This document shows, in pieces, positions 41,983-49,897 of a stretch of 64,000 nucleotides of DNA (its first letter is position 1; the number at the start of each line of letters is the position of its first letter). The notes below the pieces were generated by a model that did not search any database, was not told the DNA's origin, and was given only the letters and a program-made list of their open reading frames with translations. This DNA is from Brevibacterium sp. CCUG 69071. Lineage in GTDB: Bacteria > Actinomycetota > Actinomycetes > Actinomycetales > Brevibacteriaceae. The stretch lies in contig NZ_PGFV01000004.1 in assembly GCF_021023135.1 (NCBI RefSeq), positions 434,001 to 498,000 of the forward strand, written 5' to 3'. A program made the position numbers and the translations under genes.

Positions 41983-44108
41983 TTGCTGTCCTCCTGACCA
42001 GTGGTGCGAGTGATGATGATATTGGCGGCACTGTCGATGCGCGCTGTGAACTCCGGGTGGAGCGGTACGGTGGAGCCGAACTCTTCGATGATCGCCGGGC
42101 CGGAGATCTCGTCCCCTGCCAGCAGTTCTTCTCGCCAGTAGACCGGGGTATCGACGAAGCCGTGGGACGCGTCGAAGCAGACGGGTCGATTGCCCGTCTT
42201 ACCTCTCTCGTCGAGGGGGGCAGCACCATCGGCGGAGGCGATATGGCGGGTCTCGGGACGAGTGATCGGGCCGATGCCGGAGACTCTGAGGTTGACCCAT
42301 TCGACGAACTGGTCCGCGGTGTCGGCGAAGTCATAGCCGTAGAGCTTCTTGTGCTCGGCGTGGAAGGCCCGTGTCACCTCGTCGGCCCATTCTCTTGTGA
42401 CCGGACCCGACGGTGCGGAGACACGAACCTCGAAGGCCTGACCGAAGTAGCGCAGATCGACCGAACGGTCGAACTGGTGGTTCGAGGCAGGGAAGCCTTC
42501 ACCATTGAGCGCTTTGGTGGCGCGATCTGTCAGTCCGGCGAGGAGATCGGCCACCTCGGCGATGTCGAGGCGATCGTCGCGACTGACGTGCGTTTGGACG
42601 TAGTCGTTCTTCACGTCGACCGTGAGCAGGCCGAACGCGGAGACGTTGCCCGGGTTGAGCGGGACGACGACACCTGCGAGGTCGAGAACGTCGACGAGGG
42701 TGCAGGCCAGCAGCGAACCCGAGCCGCCGAAGGTCGTGAGCATGAAGTCACGCACGTCGAGCCCGCGCTGCACGGAGACCTGGCGCAGAGCGTTAGCCTG
42801 ATTCCAAGCAGAGATCTCGAGGATGCCCGTCGCAGCCTTCTCTTCGCTCAGGCCCAGGCGCGTTGCGATGTCGGCGATGCCGGACTTCGCGGCATCGATA
42901 TTGAGTGGAATCTCCCCGCCGAGGAGGTGGGGCGGGATTCGTCCGAGGAAGACGTGGGCATCGGTGATCGTAGGTTCGGCTCCGCCGTTGCCGTAGCAGA
43001 TGGGGCCCGGGTCAGCGCCCGCCGACTGCGGGCCGACTTTGAGTTGTCCTTCGGGGGTGGTCCACGCGATCGAACCTCCTCCGGCACCGACGGTGACGAC
43101 ATCGATCATCGGAATCTTCGAGGGGTACACACCGACGGATCCTTCAGTCGTCAGTGCTGGTTCACCGTCGATGACAACTGTGACGTCGGTCGACGTTCCA
43201 CCGCCATCGCAGGTGAGCACCTTGTCGAATCCGGCTTCCCGGGCAATGAGTCCCGCGCCCAGGGCACCCGCTGCGGGGCCAGAGAGCACGGTCGTGATCG
43301 GCTGGTGGACGACCTCTTCGGCAGAGAGAACGCCGCCGTTGGACTTCATAATGTAGAAGGGCAGCGTCGAATCTTCTTCGACGCCGGTGTAGGCGTCGAG
43401 GCGGTCGTGGATATTACGCACGTACATCGAAACCTTGGGCTTGACGGCCGCGTCGACGAGGGTGGTCATTGATCGCTCGTATTCGCGGTATTCGCGCAGC
43501 ACCTCGGAGCTCAGAGACACAGTGGCGTCGGGGTGGACCTCGGTGAGGATTTCACGCATTCTCTGCTCGTGGACAGGATTCGCATAGGCATGGAGGAAGT
43601 TCACGCCCAGGGTCATGATGCCCTGGTCCTTGAACCACTGCGCGACCTCGCGGGCCTGGGAATCGTCGAAGGGACGTACCTCTTTACCTTCGAAGTCGAA
43701 TCGTCCGGAGACGGTTTTGACGAGGTCGGCGGGGACGATCCGGTCAGGCTTCACCCAGAAATAGGAGTTTCCGTAGCCATCAGGGACGGCCTGACGAGCG
43801 ATCTCGAGGATGAATTCGTAGCCTTCGGTCGTAATGAAGCCGAGACGGTCGAGTTTTCCTTCGAGCAGTTGGTTCGTGGCGACGGTTGTACCGTGGCTGA
43901 CTGCGCTGATGTGCTCAGCAGACACCGTGTCTCCGAGCAGCGCGAGGACCTTGTCGATGCCGTTGATGAAGCCATCGGCAGGATTAGACGGAGTAGAAGG
44001 TGTCTTCGTCGTCGTCAGTGTGCCAGTGGTTTCGTCGAATGCGACGATGTCAGTGAATGTTCCGCCGGTGTCTATGCCGATGCGGATCCGTGGTGCTTGG
44101 GGCGACAT
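41979..44108 (-). CDS. hyuA: Hydantoinase/oxoprolinase A subunit
   Basis: 709-residue ATP-binding subunit of the HyuA/HyuB pair. ATG 44108 has GGAAGGA five bases upstream; an ATG 12 codons earlier lacks one. Actin-like nucleotide motifs: RIGIDTGGTFTDIVAFD at the start, VSHGTTVATNQLLEGK, and VLTCDGGGTSTDVTVV and GAGGGSIAWTTPEGQLKVGPQSAGADPGP in the middle. It would phosphorylate the ring carbonyl so that the amide can be hydrolysed. First gene of the six-gene leftward operon hyuA-hyuB-arcC-moxR-VWA-xdhC. Confidence 0.94.
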   Translation of the reverse strand: MSPQAPRIRIGIDTGGTFTDIVAFDETTGTLTTTKTPSTPSNPADGFINGIDKVLALLGDTVSAEHISAVSHGTTVATNQLLEGKLDRLGFITTEGYEFILEIARQAVPDGYGNSYFWVKPDRIVPADLVKTVSGRFDFEGKEVRPFDDSQAREVAQWFKDQGIMTLGVNFLHAYANPVHEQRMREILTEVHPDATVSLSSEVLREYREYERSMTTLVDAAVKPKVSMYVRNIHDRLDAYTGVEEDSTLPFYIMKSNGGVLSAEEVVHQPITTVLSGPAAGALGAGLIAREAGFDKVLTCDGGGTSTDVTVVIDGEPALTTEGSVGVYPSKIPMIDVVTVGAGGGSIAWTTPEGQLKVGPQSAGADPGPICYGNGGAEPTITDAHVFLGRIPPHLLGGEIPLNIDAAKSGIADIATRLGLSEEKAATGILEISAWNQANALRQVSVQRGLDVRDFMLTTFGGSGSLLACTLVDVLDLAGVVVPLNPGNVSAFGLLTVDVKNDYVQTHVSRDDRLDIAEVADLLAGLTDRATKALNGEGFPASNHQFDRSVDLRYFGQAFEVRVSAPSGPVTREWADEVTRAFHAEHKKLYGYDFADTADQFVEWVNLRVSGIGPITRPETRHIASADGAAPLDERGKTGNRPVCFDASHGFVDTPVYWREELLAGDEISGPAIIEEFGSTVPLHPEFTARIDSAANIIITRTTGQEDSK

Positions 44109-44183
44109 CTTCGTCCTTCCAGGTCGCGTGGGATTTGTCACCATCTTTCCCGGTGCCCACGCTCACTGAACCGGCAAGTGATG

Positions 44184-44203
44184 ACAAACGCACTGGAGTT
44201 TGT
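44184..44203. promoter_or_regulatory. Inverted repeat ACAAAC-N8-GTTTGT upstream of hyuA
   Basis: Perfect 6-bp arms (44184-44189 and 44198-44203), 76-95 bp upstream of the hyuA start and inside the 143-bp gap to the NmrA-like gene. Suitable as an operator for a dimeric regulator such as PucR; no matching copy was seen upstream of the permease. Confidence 0.35.
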
Positions 44204-44251
44204 TGGCGAGAGTTCACAACTGACCGATTCGCCCAAGGAATCACTGGAGAA

Positions 44252-45139
44252 TCACTCGTCGAGGTTGCCGAAGAGTTCCCCGATGATCACTTCGTCGACG
44301 GCCCTGGCCTCACGACCGAGAATCGCCGGGATCCCCGAGGACCCACATGGCAGCCCGTAGTAGTCGTAGTAGTCGAACATCGCAGTCAGCCATTCGCGTT
44401 CACGGGCGTCGAGGCCCGATTCAGCGCCGCGTGCTTCTTGCTCGCGCGCCCAGTCCGCGGGGGTGATGACGTTCAGCGCCACCGCGGTGCCGAGGACCCG
44501 GCTGGCCACCTGTACGACCTCCCGGATGCTCACAAGCCGCGGCCCTCCGAGTTCGAGGGTTGCCCCGAGGTGGTCGTTGCTCGTCAGCAGGCGGGCGGCC
44601 GCTTCGCCGACATCGCGCAGGCCGATGAGACCGAAGGGCGTGTCCGGGTTATAGGCCACACTAATCCCGGGGCTGGCGCTGCGCAGCCCCGGAAGAACAT
44701 TGTCGACATAGGCGCAGGGTTGGACGATGGTGAAGGGTAGAGAACTTCTGCGCACCCGGTCCTCAGACTCGGCCTTCGCCAGATGGTGCGGCATCGAAGG
44801 CGCATAGGCAGCGGCGACCGAGTGATAGACGATCCGCTCGATCCCGGCCAAGTGGCAGGCGTTGAGGAGCTTCTCCGTCAGCTCGAGCTCGTCGCCGTGC
44901 AGGTTCGGCGCCATAAGGTAGGCAGCTTGGCAGCCCCGCAGCGCAGCGACAGGATCGGTCAGTTCCTTGCGCCCCAAAGGGACCGGTAAAGCGCCTAAGG
45001 CACGGACCGCCTCGGCGATGGCACGCCCGGTTTTGCCCGTACCTGAGACGATGGCGATCCTGCGCGCCGGTGCGCCATCGCCCGTTGCCGATGTGGCATT
45101 ACCTGTGATCGGCGACGTCGTGGAGAAAGCTGAGCTCAT
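44252..45139 (-). CDS. NmrA-like NAD(P)-binding protein
   Basis: 295-residue atypical short-chain dehydrogenase/NmrA-family protein. After a ~25-residue Ser/Thr/Gly-rich N-terminus, IAIVSGTGKTGRAIAEAVRALGALPVPLGR is a nucleotide-binding Rossmann start; VYHSVAAAYAPSMPHHLAKAESEDRVRRSSLPFTIVQPCAY covers the region equivalent to the SDR active site, but the Tyr-x-x-x-Lys pair is not evident. Likely a redox sensor or an NADPH-dependent reductase. Coupled by 4 bp to the MocA-like gene. Confidence 0.82.
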   Translation of the reverse strand: MSSAFSTTSPITGNATSATGDGAPARRIAIVSGTGKTGRAIAEAVRALGALPVPLGRKELTDPVAALRGCQAAYLMAPNLHGDELELTEKLLNACHLAGIERIVYHSVAAAYAPSMPHHLAKAESEDRVRRSSLPFTIVQPCAYVDNVLPGLRSASPGISVAYNPDTPFGLIGLRDVGEAAARLLTSNDHLGATLELGGPRLVSIREVVQVASRVLGTAVALNVITPADWAREQEARGAESGLDAREREWLTAMFDYYDYYGLPCGSSGIPAILGREARAVDEVIIGELFGNLDE

Positions 45140-45774
45140 GTGTCATGTCCTTTCAGGTGCAGCCCCCTGCGGGCCGCCGATTCGGGAGTGTCGAGATCGA
45201 TGATTCCACTGCGCTCTGGCGGCAGAAGGTCGGCGCATTCGATGCCGCTGACCTCGTGGAGAGCCAGCATGGTGCGTAAGCCTTTGTCTCCGTGAGCGGA
45301 GTCGATCGCTTCGGCAAAGTGGTCTCGGCCAATCGCGACGGGGTGTCCGGGAACCGAGTTCCAATGGGCACGCGCCAGGGCGCCGAGGGTCAGCGCATCG
45401 AGCATACGACCATAAGCCTCGGCAGGGACATCAGGGAGATCGACGAGGGAGATGACTGCACCGGAAGCACCGTGTGGAACTGCCTGCAGGCCCGCCCGCA
45501 GAGACGTGCTCAACCCTTCGCCGAAACATGGGTTCTCAACCACCCGCGCCCGAGATGTGACGAGCCGGGAGGCTTCCGCAATGCAGGGGCCGAGCACGAC
45601 GAGTACGTCCGCGTCGAAACCACGTGAGGCGGCAGCTTCAGACATCCGCTCGACCTGTCTGGCCACAAGTGACGTGCCATCCTCGTAGTGCAAGAGAGCC
45701 TTCGGTCCTCCCATGCGCGTGCCGCTTCCGGCCGCGAGGAGAACCAGACTCGGCACCTCAGTCGGCTGATCCAC
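45136..45774 (-). CDS. MobA/MocA-like nucleotidyltransferase (Mo cofactor maturation)
   Basis: 212-residue nucleotidyltransferase. LLAAGSGTRMGGPKALLHYEDG is the nucleotide-binding motif and ISLVDLPDVPAEAYGRM the metal/pterin region. It most likely makes the cytidine dinucleotide form (MCD) of Mo cofactor used by CO-dehydrogenase-like hydroxylases, as E. coli MocA does. GTG start at 45774; the upstream TCTAAT (near 45793) may be the -10. Its presence with XdhC, CoxD and CoxE completes a dedicated maturation set for the island hydroxylase. Confidence 0.88.
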   Translation of the reverse strand: MDQPTEVPSLVLLAAGSGTRMGGPKALLHYEDGTSLVARQVERMSEAAASRGFDADVLVVLGPCIAEASRLVTSRARVVENPCFGEGLSTSLRAGLQAVPHGASGAVISLVDLPDVPAEAYGRMLDALTLGALARAHWNSVPGHPVAIGRDHFAEAIDSAHGDKGLRTMLALHEVSGIECADLLPPERSGIIDLDTPESAARRGLHLKGHDT

Positions 45775-46052
45775 GTGACCAGGCTCTCACATTAGACGCG
45801 ACGTTCCACTTGCTCAGCGGCCGTGAGCTTCGGCGCTAAGGCGGTATGGCGGCCTTCCAGCGGCCCGAAGTTGCAGCCGTGAGCTTGCTTCCAGAACATG
45901 TTCGGCCCTGTCTTGGCTTACTGTCTACTGGGCAAGCGGCCTAATCTGCAGATACATTCTGGCCATTGACCCTTTGATTTCGAGAACAGAAGCAATTTTG
46001 CCCAGCTTCAACACCTCCGCGCTCAGTACTGTAAGGAAACGGCGAGCAAACA
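45775..46052. other. Right junction region of the island (278 bp)
   Basis: Between mocA and the ABC permease stop. Less GC-rich than either flank. No recognised gene; one 42-codon minus-strand frame (45925-46053) is listed separately. Homology to the left-junction copy stops exactly at 46053. Confidence 0.5.
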
Positions 46053-46053
46053 T
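45925..46053 (-). CDS. Possible 42-residue ORF coupled to the ABC permease
   Basis: The permease stop overlaps an ATG as TGATG (46055-46051), opening a frame for MFARRFLTVLSAEVLKLGK... to a TAG at 45925. No family recognised, and it could be the remnant of a larger element gene. The region is absent from the left-junction copy, so the ORF belongs to the island edge. No Shine-Dalgarno beyond coupling. Coding status unproven. Confidence 0.3.
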   Translation of the reverse strand: MFARRFLTVLSAEVLKLGKIASVLEIKGSMARMYLQIRPLAQ

Positions 46054-46787
46054 CACGGCGTCCGACGCCGCAGGGTCAGTGATCCGACGATGACGGCGCC
46101 GACGATCCAGCAGCCGATGAAGAGGATCCGCAGCCAGATATAGGACACAGCCTCCGCACCCGTGGACACGGCGTTCAATGCGTCGATCGCATGCGACAGC
46201 GGCAGCCAGTCGCCGATGACCTCGAGCACCTCGGGCAGCTGATCTCGAGGCAGGAAGATCCCGCCGAGGAGGATCTGCGGGAAGATGAGAACCGGCATGA
46301 ACTGGACGACCTGGAACTCCGTGCGGGCGAAGGCACTGGCGAGCAGGCCCAGGGCCGTGCCGAGCAGCGCGTCGGCGATCGCGACCGCGAAGAGCAGCCA
46401 CAGGGACTCCTCGATCTCGAGCCCGCACACCCAGGTCGCGAAGCCGACGGCGATCGCCGTCTGCACGATGGCGAGCAGTCCGAAGGCGAGCGCATAGCCG
46501 AGGATGAAGTCCCCACGTCCCAGCGGCATCGAGAGCAGACGCTCCAGCGTGCCGCTGCGGCGTTCGCGCAGGGTGGAGATGCTTGTGACGAGGAACATGA
46601 CGATGAAGGGGAAGAGCGCGAGGATAGCCGGGCCGATCGTGGCGAAGACGTTCGTCTCATCGAAGATCCAGGCAACGAGTCCGATGAGGAGGCTCGGCAC
46701 CACGAGCAGCAGAGCGATGGTGCGGGGGTCATTGCGGATCTGCAGCAGGACGCGGCCTGCGGTGGCGAAGGTACGAGTCGGAGTCAT
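46053..46787 (-). CDS. ABC-2 type permease
   Basis: 244-residue membrane subunit with six hydrophobic helices, including FIVMFLVTSISTLRERRSGTLERLLSMPLGRGDFILGYALAFGLLAIVQ, a family hallmark, and PQILLGGIFLPRDQLPEVLEVIGDWLPLSHAIDAL near the end. It overlaps the ATPase gene (ATGA), forming a TetR-ATPase-permease exporter, commonly for drugs. The last 183 bp are duplicated at 20408-20590. The 3' portion may be a replaced copy delivered by the island. Confidence 0.92.
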   Translation of the reverse strand: MTPTRTFATAGRVLLQIRNDPRTIALLLVVPSLLIGLVAWIFDETNVFATIGPAILALFPFIVMFLVTSISTLRERRSGTLERLLSMPLGRGDFILGYALAFGLLAIVQTAIAVGFATWVCGLEIEESLWLLFAVAIADALLGTALGLLASAFARTEFQVVQFMPVLIFPQILLGGIFLPRDQLPEVLEVIGDWLPLSHAIDALNAVSTGAEAVSYIWLRILFIGCWIVGAVIVGSLTLRRRTP

Positions 46788-47596
46788 CGGGCACCCGACT
46801 TCCGCGTCCGCTCGGCTCGGCCGCCTCGGCGGGTCTGTCGACTTCCGCCTGCGAGAAGATGCGTTCGCGAGTGCGCGGGACGGGATTCCTCGGACTCGAT
46901 GATGGCGAGGAAGGCGTCCTCGGCGGTGTCTGCCCCAGTGGTCTCGAGCAGCGCATGCGGGCTGGTGTCTGCGATAAGCTCGCCCTCGCGCATGAGCAGC
47001 AGCCGGTCGCAGCGAGTGGCCTCGTCCATCACGTGGCTCGAGACGAGCAGGGTAGTGCCGTCGTCGGCGAGTCCGCGGAAGATGTCCCAGAGGTCGGCGC
47101 GCAGCACCGGATCGAGGCCGACGGTCGGTTCGTCGAGGACGAGCAGCTCCGGGGATCCGAGCATCGCCGCGGCCAGGGAGACTCGGTTGGCCTGACCGCC
47201 GGAGAGCGTCCTGGCGAGTCGGTCGGCCTGCCCGGTGAGATCCGTACGTTCGATGACTCGATCGACATCGGCAAGCGGTGCTCCCTGGATCCGCGCGAAG
47301 TAGCGGAGGTTCTGGCGCACGGAGAGATCGTCGTAGATGCTCGCCTGCTGGGTCATGTAGCCCACCCGGTGGCGCAGAGAAGCACTCCCCGCCGTCTGGC
47401 CGAAGACCGTGAGCGATCCGCCGGCGATGATCTGGACGCCGACGACGGCCCGCATCAGCGTCGTCTTGCCGCTGCCGCTGGGGCCGAGCAGCCCGACGAT
47501 CGCACCCTTGGGCACAGTGAGGTCGAGGCCGTCGATGACCATCGACTTCCCACGCCGGATGCGCAGTCCGCGAGCCTCGATCGAATTATTCATCAT
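46784..47596 (-). CDS. ABC transporter ATP-binding protein (drug-type)
   Basis: 270-residue ATPase (start at the first of two adjacent ATGs, 47596; the second, 47593, is equally possible). Walker A GPSGSGKTT, Q-loop YMTQQASIYDDLSVRQN, signature LSGGQANRVSLAAAM, Walker B LLVLDEPTVGLDP, and switch His in SSHVMDEATR. Followed by a basic C-terminal tail. Expression appears to start from a strong leaderless promoter whose start codon lies inside an 18-bp palindrome. Confidence 0.92.
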   Translation of the reverse strand: MMNNSIEARGLRIRRGKSMVIDGLDLTVPKGAIVGLLGPSGSGKTTLMRAVVGVQIIAGGSLTVFGQTAGSASLRHRVGYMTQQASIYDDLSVRQNLRYFARIQGAPLADVDRVIERTDLTGQADRLARTLSGGQANRVSLAAAMLGSPELLVLDEPTVGLDPVLRADLWDIFRGLADDGTTLLVSSHVMDEATRCDRLLLMREGELIADTSPHALLETTGADTAEDAFLAIIESEESRPAHSRTHLLAGGSRQTRRGGRAERTRKSGAR

Positions 47597-47632
47597 ATGA
47601 TGAATTAGACGCTTCGATCGCTTTCTCGTCAA
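47588..47632 (-). promoter_or_regulatory. Strong promoter with operator palindrome at the ABC ATPase start
   Basis: On the minus strand TTGACG (47632-47627), a 17-bp spacer, then TCTAAT (47609-47604) give a near-consensus sigma-70-like promoter. ATG 47596 is seven bases further, so the mRNA is probably leaderless. An 18-bp perfect palindrome ATTCATCATATGATGAAT (47588-47605) overlaps both the -10 end and the start codon, which is where a TetR-family repressor would block initiation. Confidence 0.75.
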
Positions 47633-47674
47633 GACCTGCGCAGCGATCAGCCGCCTCGATGGACCCGCCGCCGA

Positions 47675-48310
47675 TCAATCCTCCACCCGCACTCCCTCGA
47701 TATGGCCCTGCACCGCAGGGACGGTCGCCGCGATGACACCTTCGATGGGCTGGAAGACGAGCGGCTCGACCTCGACGACGTGCCTGAGCATGAGCACTCC
47801 GGCGATCTGGGAGATCACCATCGATGCCCGGCCTCGCGCCTCCTCGGCGTCGACACCGCTGCCCTCGATCCGTTCGGCCACCGCTGACATGAGTTCGCGC
47901 AGGAGGAACTGGCGGAGGAGCCGACCTGCGGCCGAACCGGTGACGACCGAACGCAGCACGGTCACTCCCACGTGTTTGAGCTTCGGATCCTCCCACGCCA
48001 GCAGCACCGTGCGCACGATCGAGCCCCCGAGCTCGGGAAACGGCGCGTCGAGGGCAGCGGCGATGATCCGGTCGGGACGGACGGGAAGCTTGACCACCTC
48101 GGCGAACAGGCCGGCCTTCGTCTCGAAGTAGTGGTGGACGAGCGCCGCGTCGACCTCTGCCCGACGGGCGATGCCGCGCATGCTCGTGCCGTCGTAGCCT
48201 TTGTCCGAGAATTCGGCGGCGGCCGCCTCAGCGATCCGGGTTCGCGTGTCCCCGCTCTGCCCCTTGCGCGGACGCCCGCGACGACGGGGCGCGGATCCTG
48301 ACTCGACCAT
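47675..48310 (-). CDS. TetR-family transcriptional regulator
   Basis: 211 residues: N-terminal helix-turn-helix (TRTRIAEAAAAEFSDKGYDGTSMRGIARRAEVDAALVHHYFETKAGLFAEVV) and a C-terminal ligand domain with PELGGSIVRTVLLAWEDP, of the TetR_C_17-like group. I start at ATG 48310; a longer frame upstream is not protein-like. TATGCT (48323-48318) seven bases upstream suggests a leaderless start. Probable repressor of the ABC genes 79 bp downstream through the palindrome. Confidence 0.88.
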   Translation of the reverse strand: MVESGSAPRRRGRPRKGQSGDTRTRIAEAAAAEFSDKGYDGTSMRGIARRAEVDAALVHHYFETKAGLFAEVVKLPVRPDRIIAAALDAPFPELGGSIVRTVLLAWEDPKLKHVGVTVLRSVVTGSAAGRLLRQFLLRELMSAVAERIEGSGVDAEEARGRASMVISQIAGVLMLRHVVEVEPLVFQPIEGVIAATVPAVQGHIEGVRVED

Positions 48311-48557
48311 GCCACTCAGCATAGACAATGTCGGACACTGCCGTCGGAGATCGATGATCTGTCCAGCCGACCTGGCCATCCGGCCCAGCCGCCCGGCCCA
48401 TCCGACTCGAGTGCGCGAACCGCGAAAGGTCTGCACATCGATCCGAAATTCTGGGCAAAGGTTTCCGAAACGGGCCTCTGGATGGTCGGAACCACCTCGG
48501 CGGGGGTCATACGGTGGATGGAGACCATCCCCACAGCGAAAGGATCCTCGATTCCCC

Positions 48558-49874
48558 ATGTACCGGCAGTCATCGAAATTGGCCAATGTCCTCTACGACA
48601 TTCGGGGACCCGTTCTCGAAGAGGCCGAGGCGATGGAAGCCAAAGGCCACACCATCCTCAAACTCAACATCGGCAATCCCGCACCCTTCGGCTTCGAAGC
48701 CCCCGAGGCGATCGTCCACGACATGGTCAACCACCTTCCCGTGGCGCAGGGGTATTCGGACTCCCGCGGGATCCTCTCCGGCCGTCGTGCCGTCGTCCAG
48801 TATTACGAGACGCGCGGGATCCACAATCTCGACACCCCCGAGGTGTTCCTCGGCAACGGTGTCAGTGAGCTCATCACCCTGTCGCTGCAGGCTCTGTGCA
48901 ACCCTGGCGACGAGATCCTCGTTCCCAGCCCGGACTACCCGCTGTGGACCGCATCGGTGGCGCTGTCCGGAGGAACGCCGAAGCACTACCTGTGCGACGA
49001 ATCCACGGCTTGGCAGCCCGATCTCGACGACCTCGAATCGAAGATCACCGAGAACACCCGCGGCATCGTCGTCATCAACCCGAACAACCCCACCGGCGCC
49101 GTCTACTCACGCGAGACGCTGAAGAAGATCGTCGACATCGCCCGCCGCCACGATCTCATCATCTTCGCTGACGAGATCTACGAGAAGATCACCTATGACG
49201 GTGTCGAACTCGTCAACATGGCCACCATCACCGGCGACGATGTGCTGTGCCTGACCTACTCGGGGCTGTCGAAGGCCTACCGGATCGCCGGATACCGTGC
49301 CGGCTGGCTGGCCATCACGGGCCCTCTGAGCGAGGCGAAGAGCTACCTCGAAGGCATCAAACTGCTGGCGAACATGCGCATGTGCGCGAACGTCCCGGCC
49401 CAGCACGCGATTCAGGCGGCACTGGGAGGAAAGCAGTCGATCGACGACCTCGTCCTGCCGCAGGGACGCCTCGGCGCGCAGATGGATCTCGCGCACAAGG
49501 GGCTGAACTCCATCGACGGCGTCTCCGCACACCGGGCCAGCGGAGCCCTGTACATGTTCGCGAAGCTCGACGTGGAGAAGTTCAACATCACCGACGACGA
49601 GCAGTTCGCCCTCGACCTGCTCCGCGAGCAGAAGATCCTCGTCTCCCACGGCACCGCCTTCAACTGGTCGCGGCCGGACCACTTCCGACTCGTCACCCTG
49701 CCCTCGGTCGAGGTGCTCGACGAATCGATCAACCGCCTCGGCGAATTCCTCTCCGGGTATCAGCAGGTCGCGAGCACCACCTGCGAGCTGCCGATCGTGC
49801 GGGAGAATGCCGCCGCTGCTGGCGCCGCCGCTACCGCCTCGGAGGTCAACACCGGTTCCGCCGCCGCGGGGTGA
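48558..49874 (+). CDS. Class I/II aminotransferase, AlaT-like
   Basis: 438-residue PLP enzyme, probably alanine/glutamate-pyruvate aminotransferase. Start YRQSSKLANVLYDIRGPVLEEAEAME is characteristic of AlaT. PLP contacts: NNPTGAVY, DEIYEKITYDG and the Schiff-base Lys in TYSGLSKAYRIAGYRAGW. C-terminal ~35 residues are an Ala/Thr-rich tail not seen in the core family. ATG 48558 has AAAGGA upstream. A longer upstream frame is rejected. Confidence 0.9.
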   Translation: MYRQSSKLANVLYDIRGPVLEEAEAMEAKGHTILKLNIGNPAPFGFEAPEAIVHDMVNHLPVAQGYSDSRGILSGRRAVVQYYETRGIHNLDTPEVFLGNGVSELITLSLQALCNPGDEILVPSPDYPLWTASVALSGGTPKHYLCDESTAWQPDLDDLESKITENTRGIVVINPNNPTGAVYSRETLKKIVDIARRHDLIIFADEIYEKITYDGVELVNMATITGDDVLCLTYSGLSKAYRIAGYRAGWLAITGPLSEAKSYLEGIKLLANMRMCANVPAQHAIQAALGGKQSIDDLVLPQGRLGAQMDLAHKGLNSIDGVSAHRASGALYMFAKLDVEKFNITDDEQFALDLLREQKILVSHGTAFNWSRPDHFRLVTLPSVEVLDESINRLGEFLSGYQQVASTTCELPIVRENAAAAGAAATASEVNTGSAAAG

Positions 49875-49885
49875 TTCGCCACTGC

Positions 49886-49897
49886 GACAATGGGAGC
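49886..49897 (+). promoter_or_regulatory. Putative leaderless -10 before the muramidase gene
   Basis: GACAAT (49886-49891) lies six bases before ATG 49898, matching the pattern at 45, 10168, 31467, 50752, 58301 and 61024. Confidence 0.35.

Noticed and set aside
48201-48557. N-terminal extension of the aminotransferase frame
   Set aside because: The 119 extra codons overlap the TetR gene's start region and are Arg/Pro-rich; AlaT proteins begin at the MYRQSSKLANV segment.
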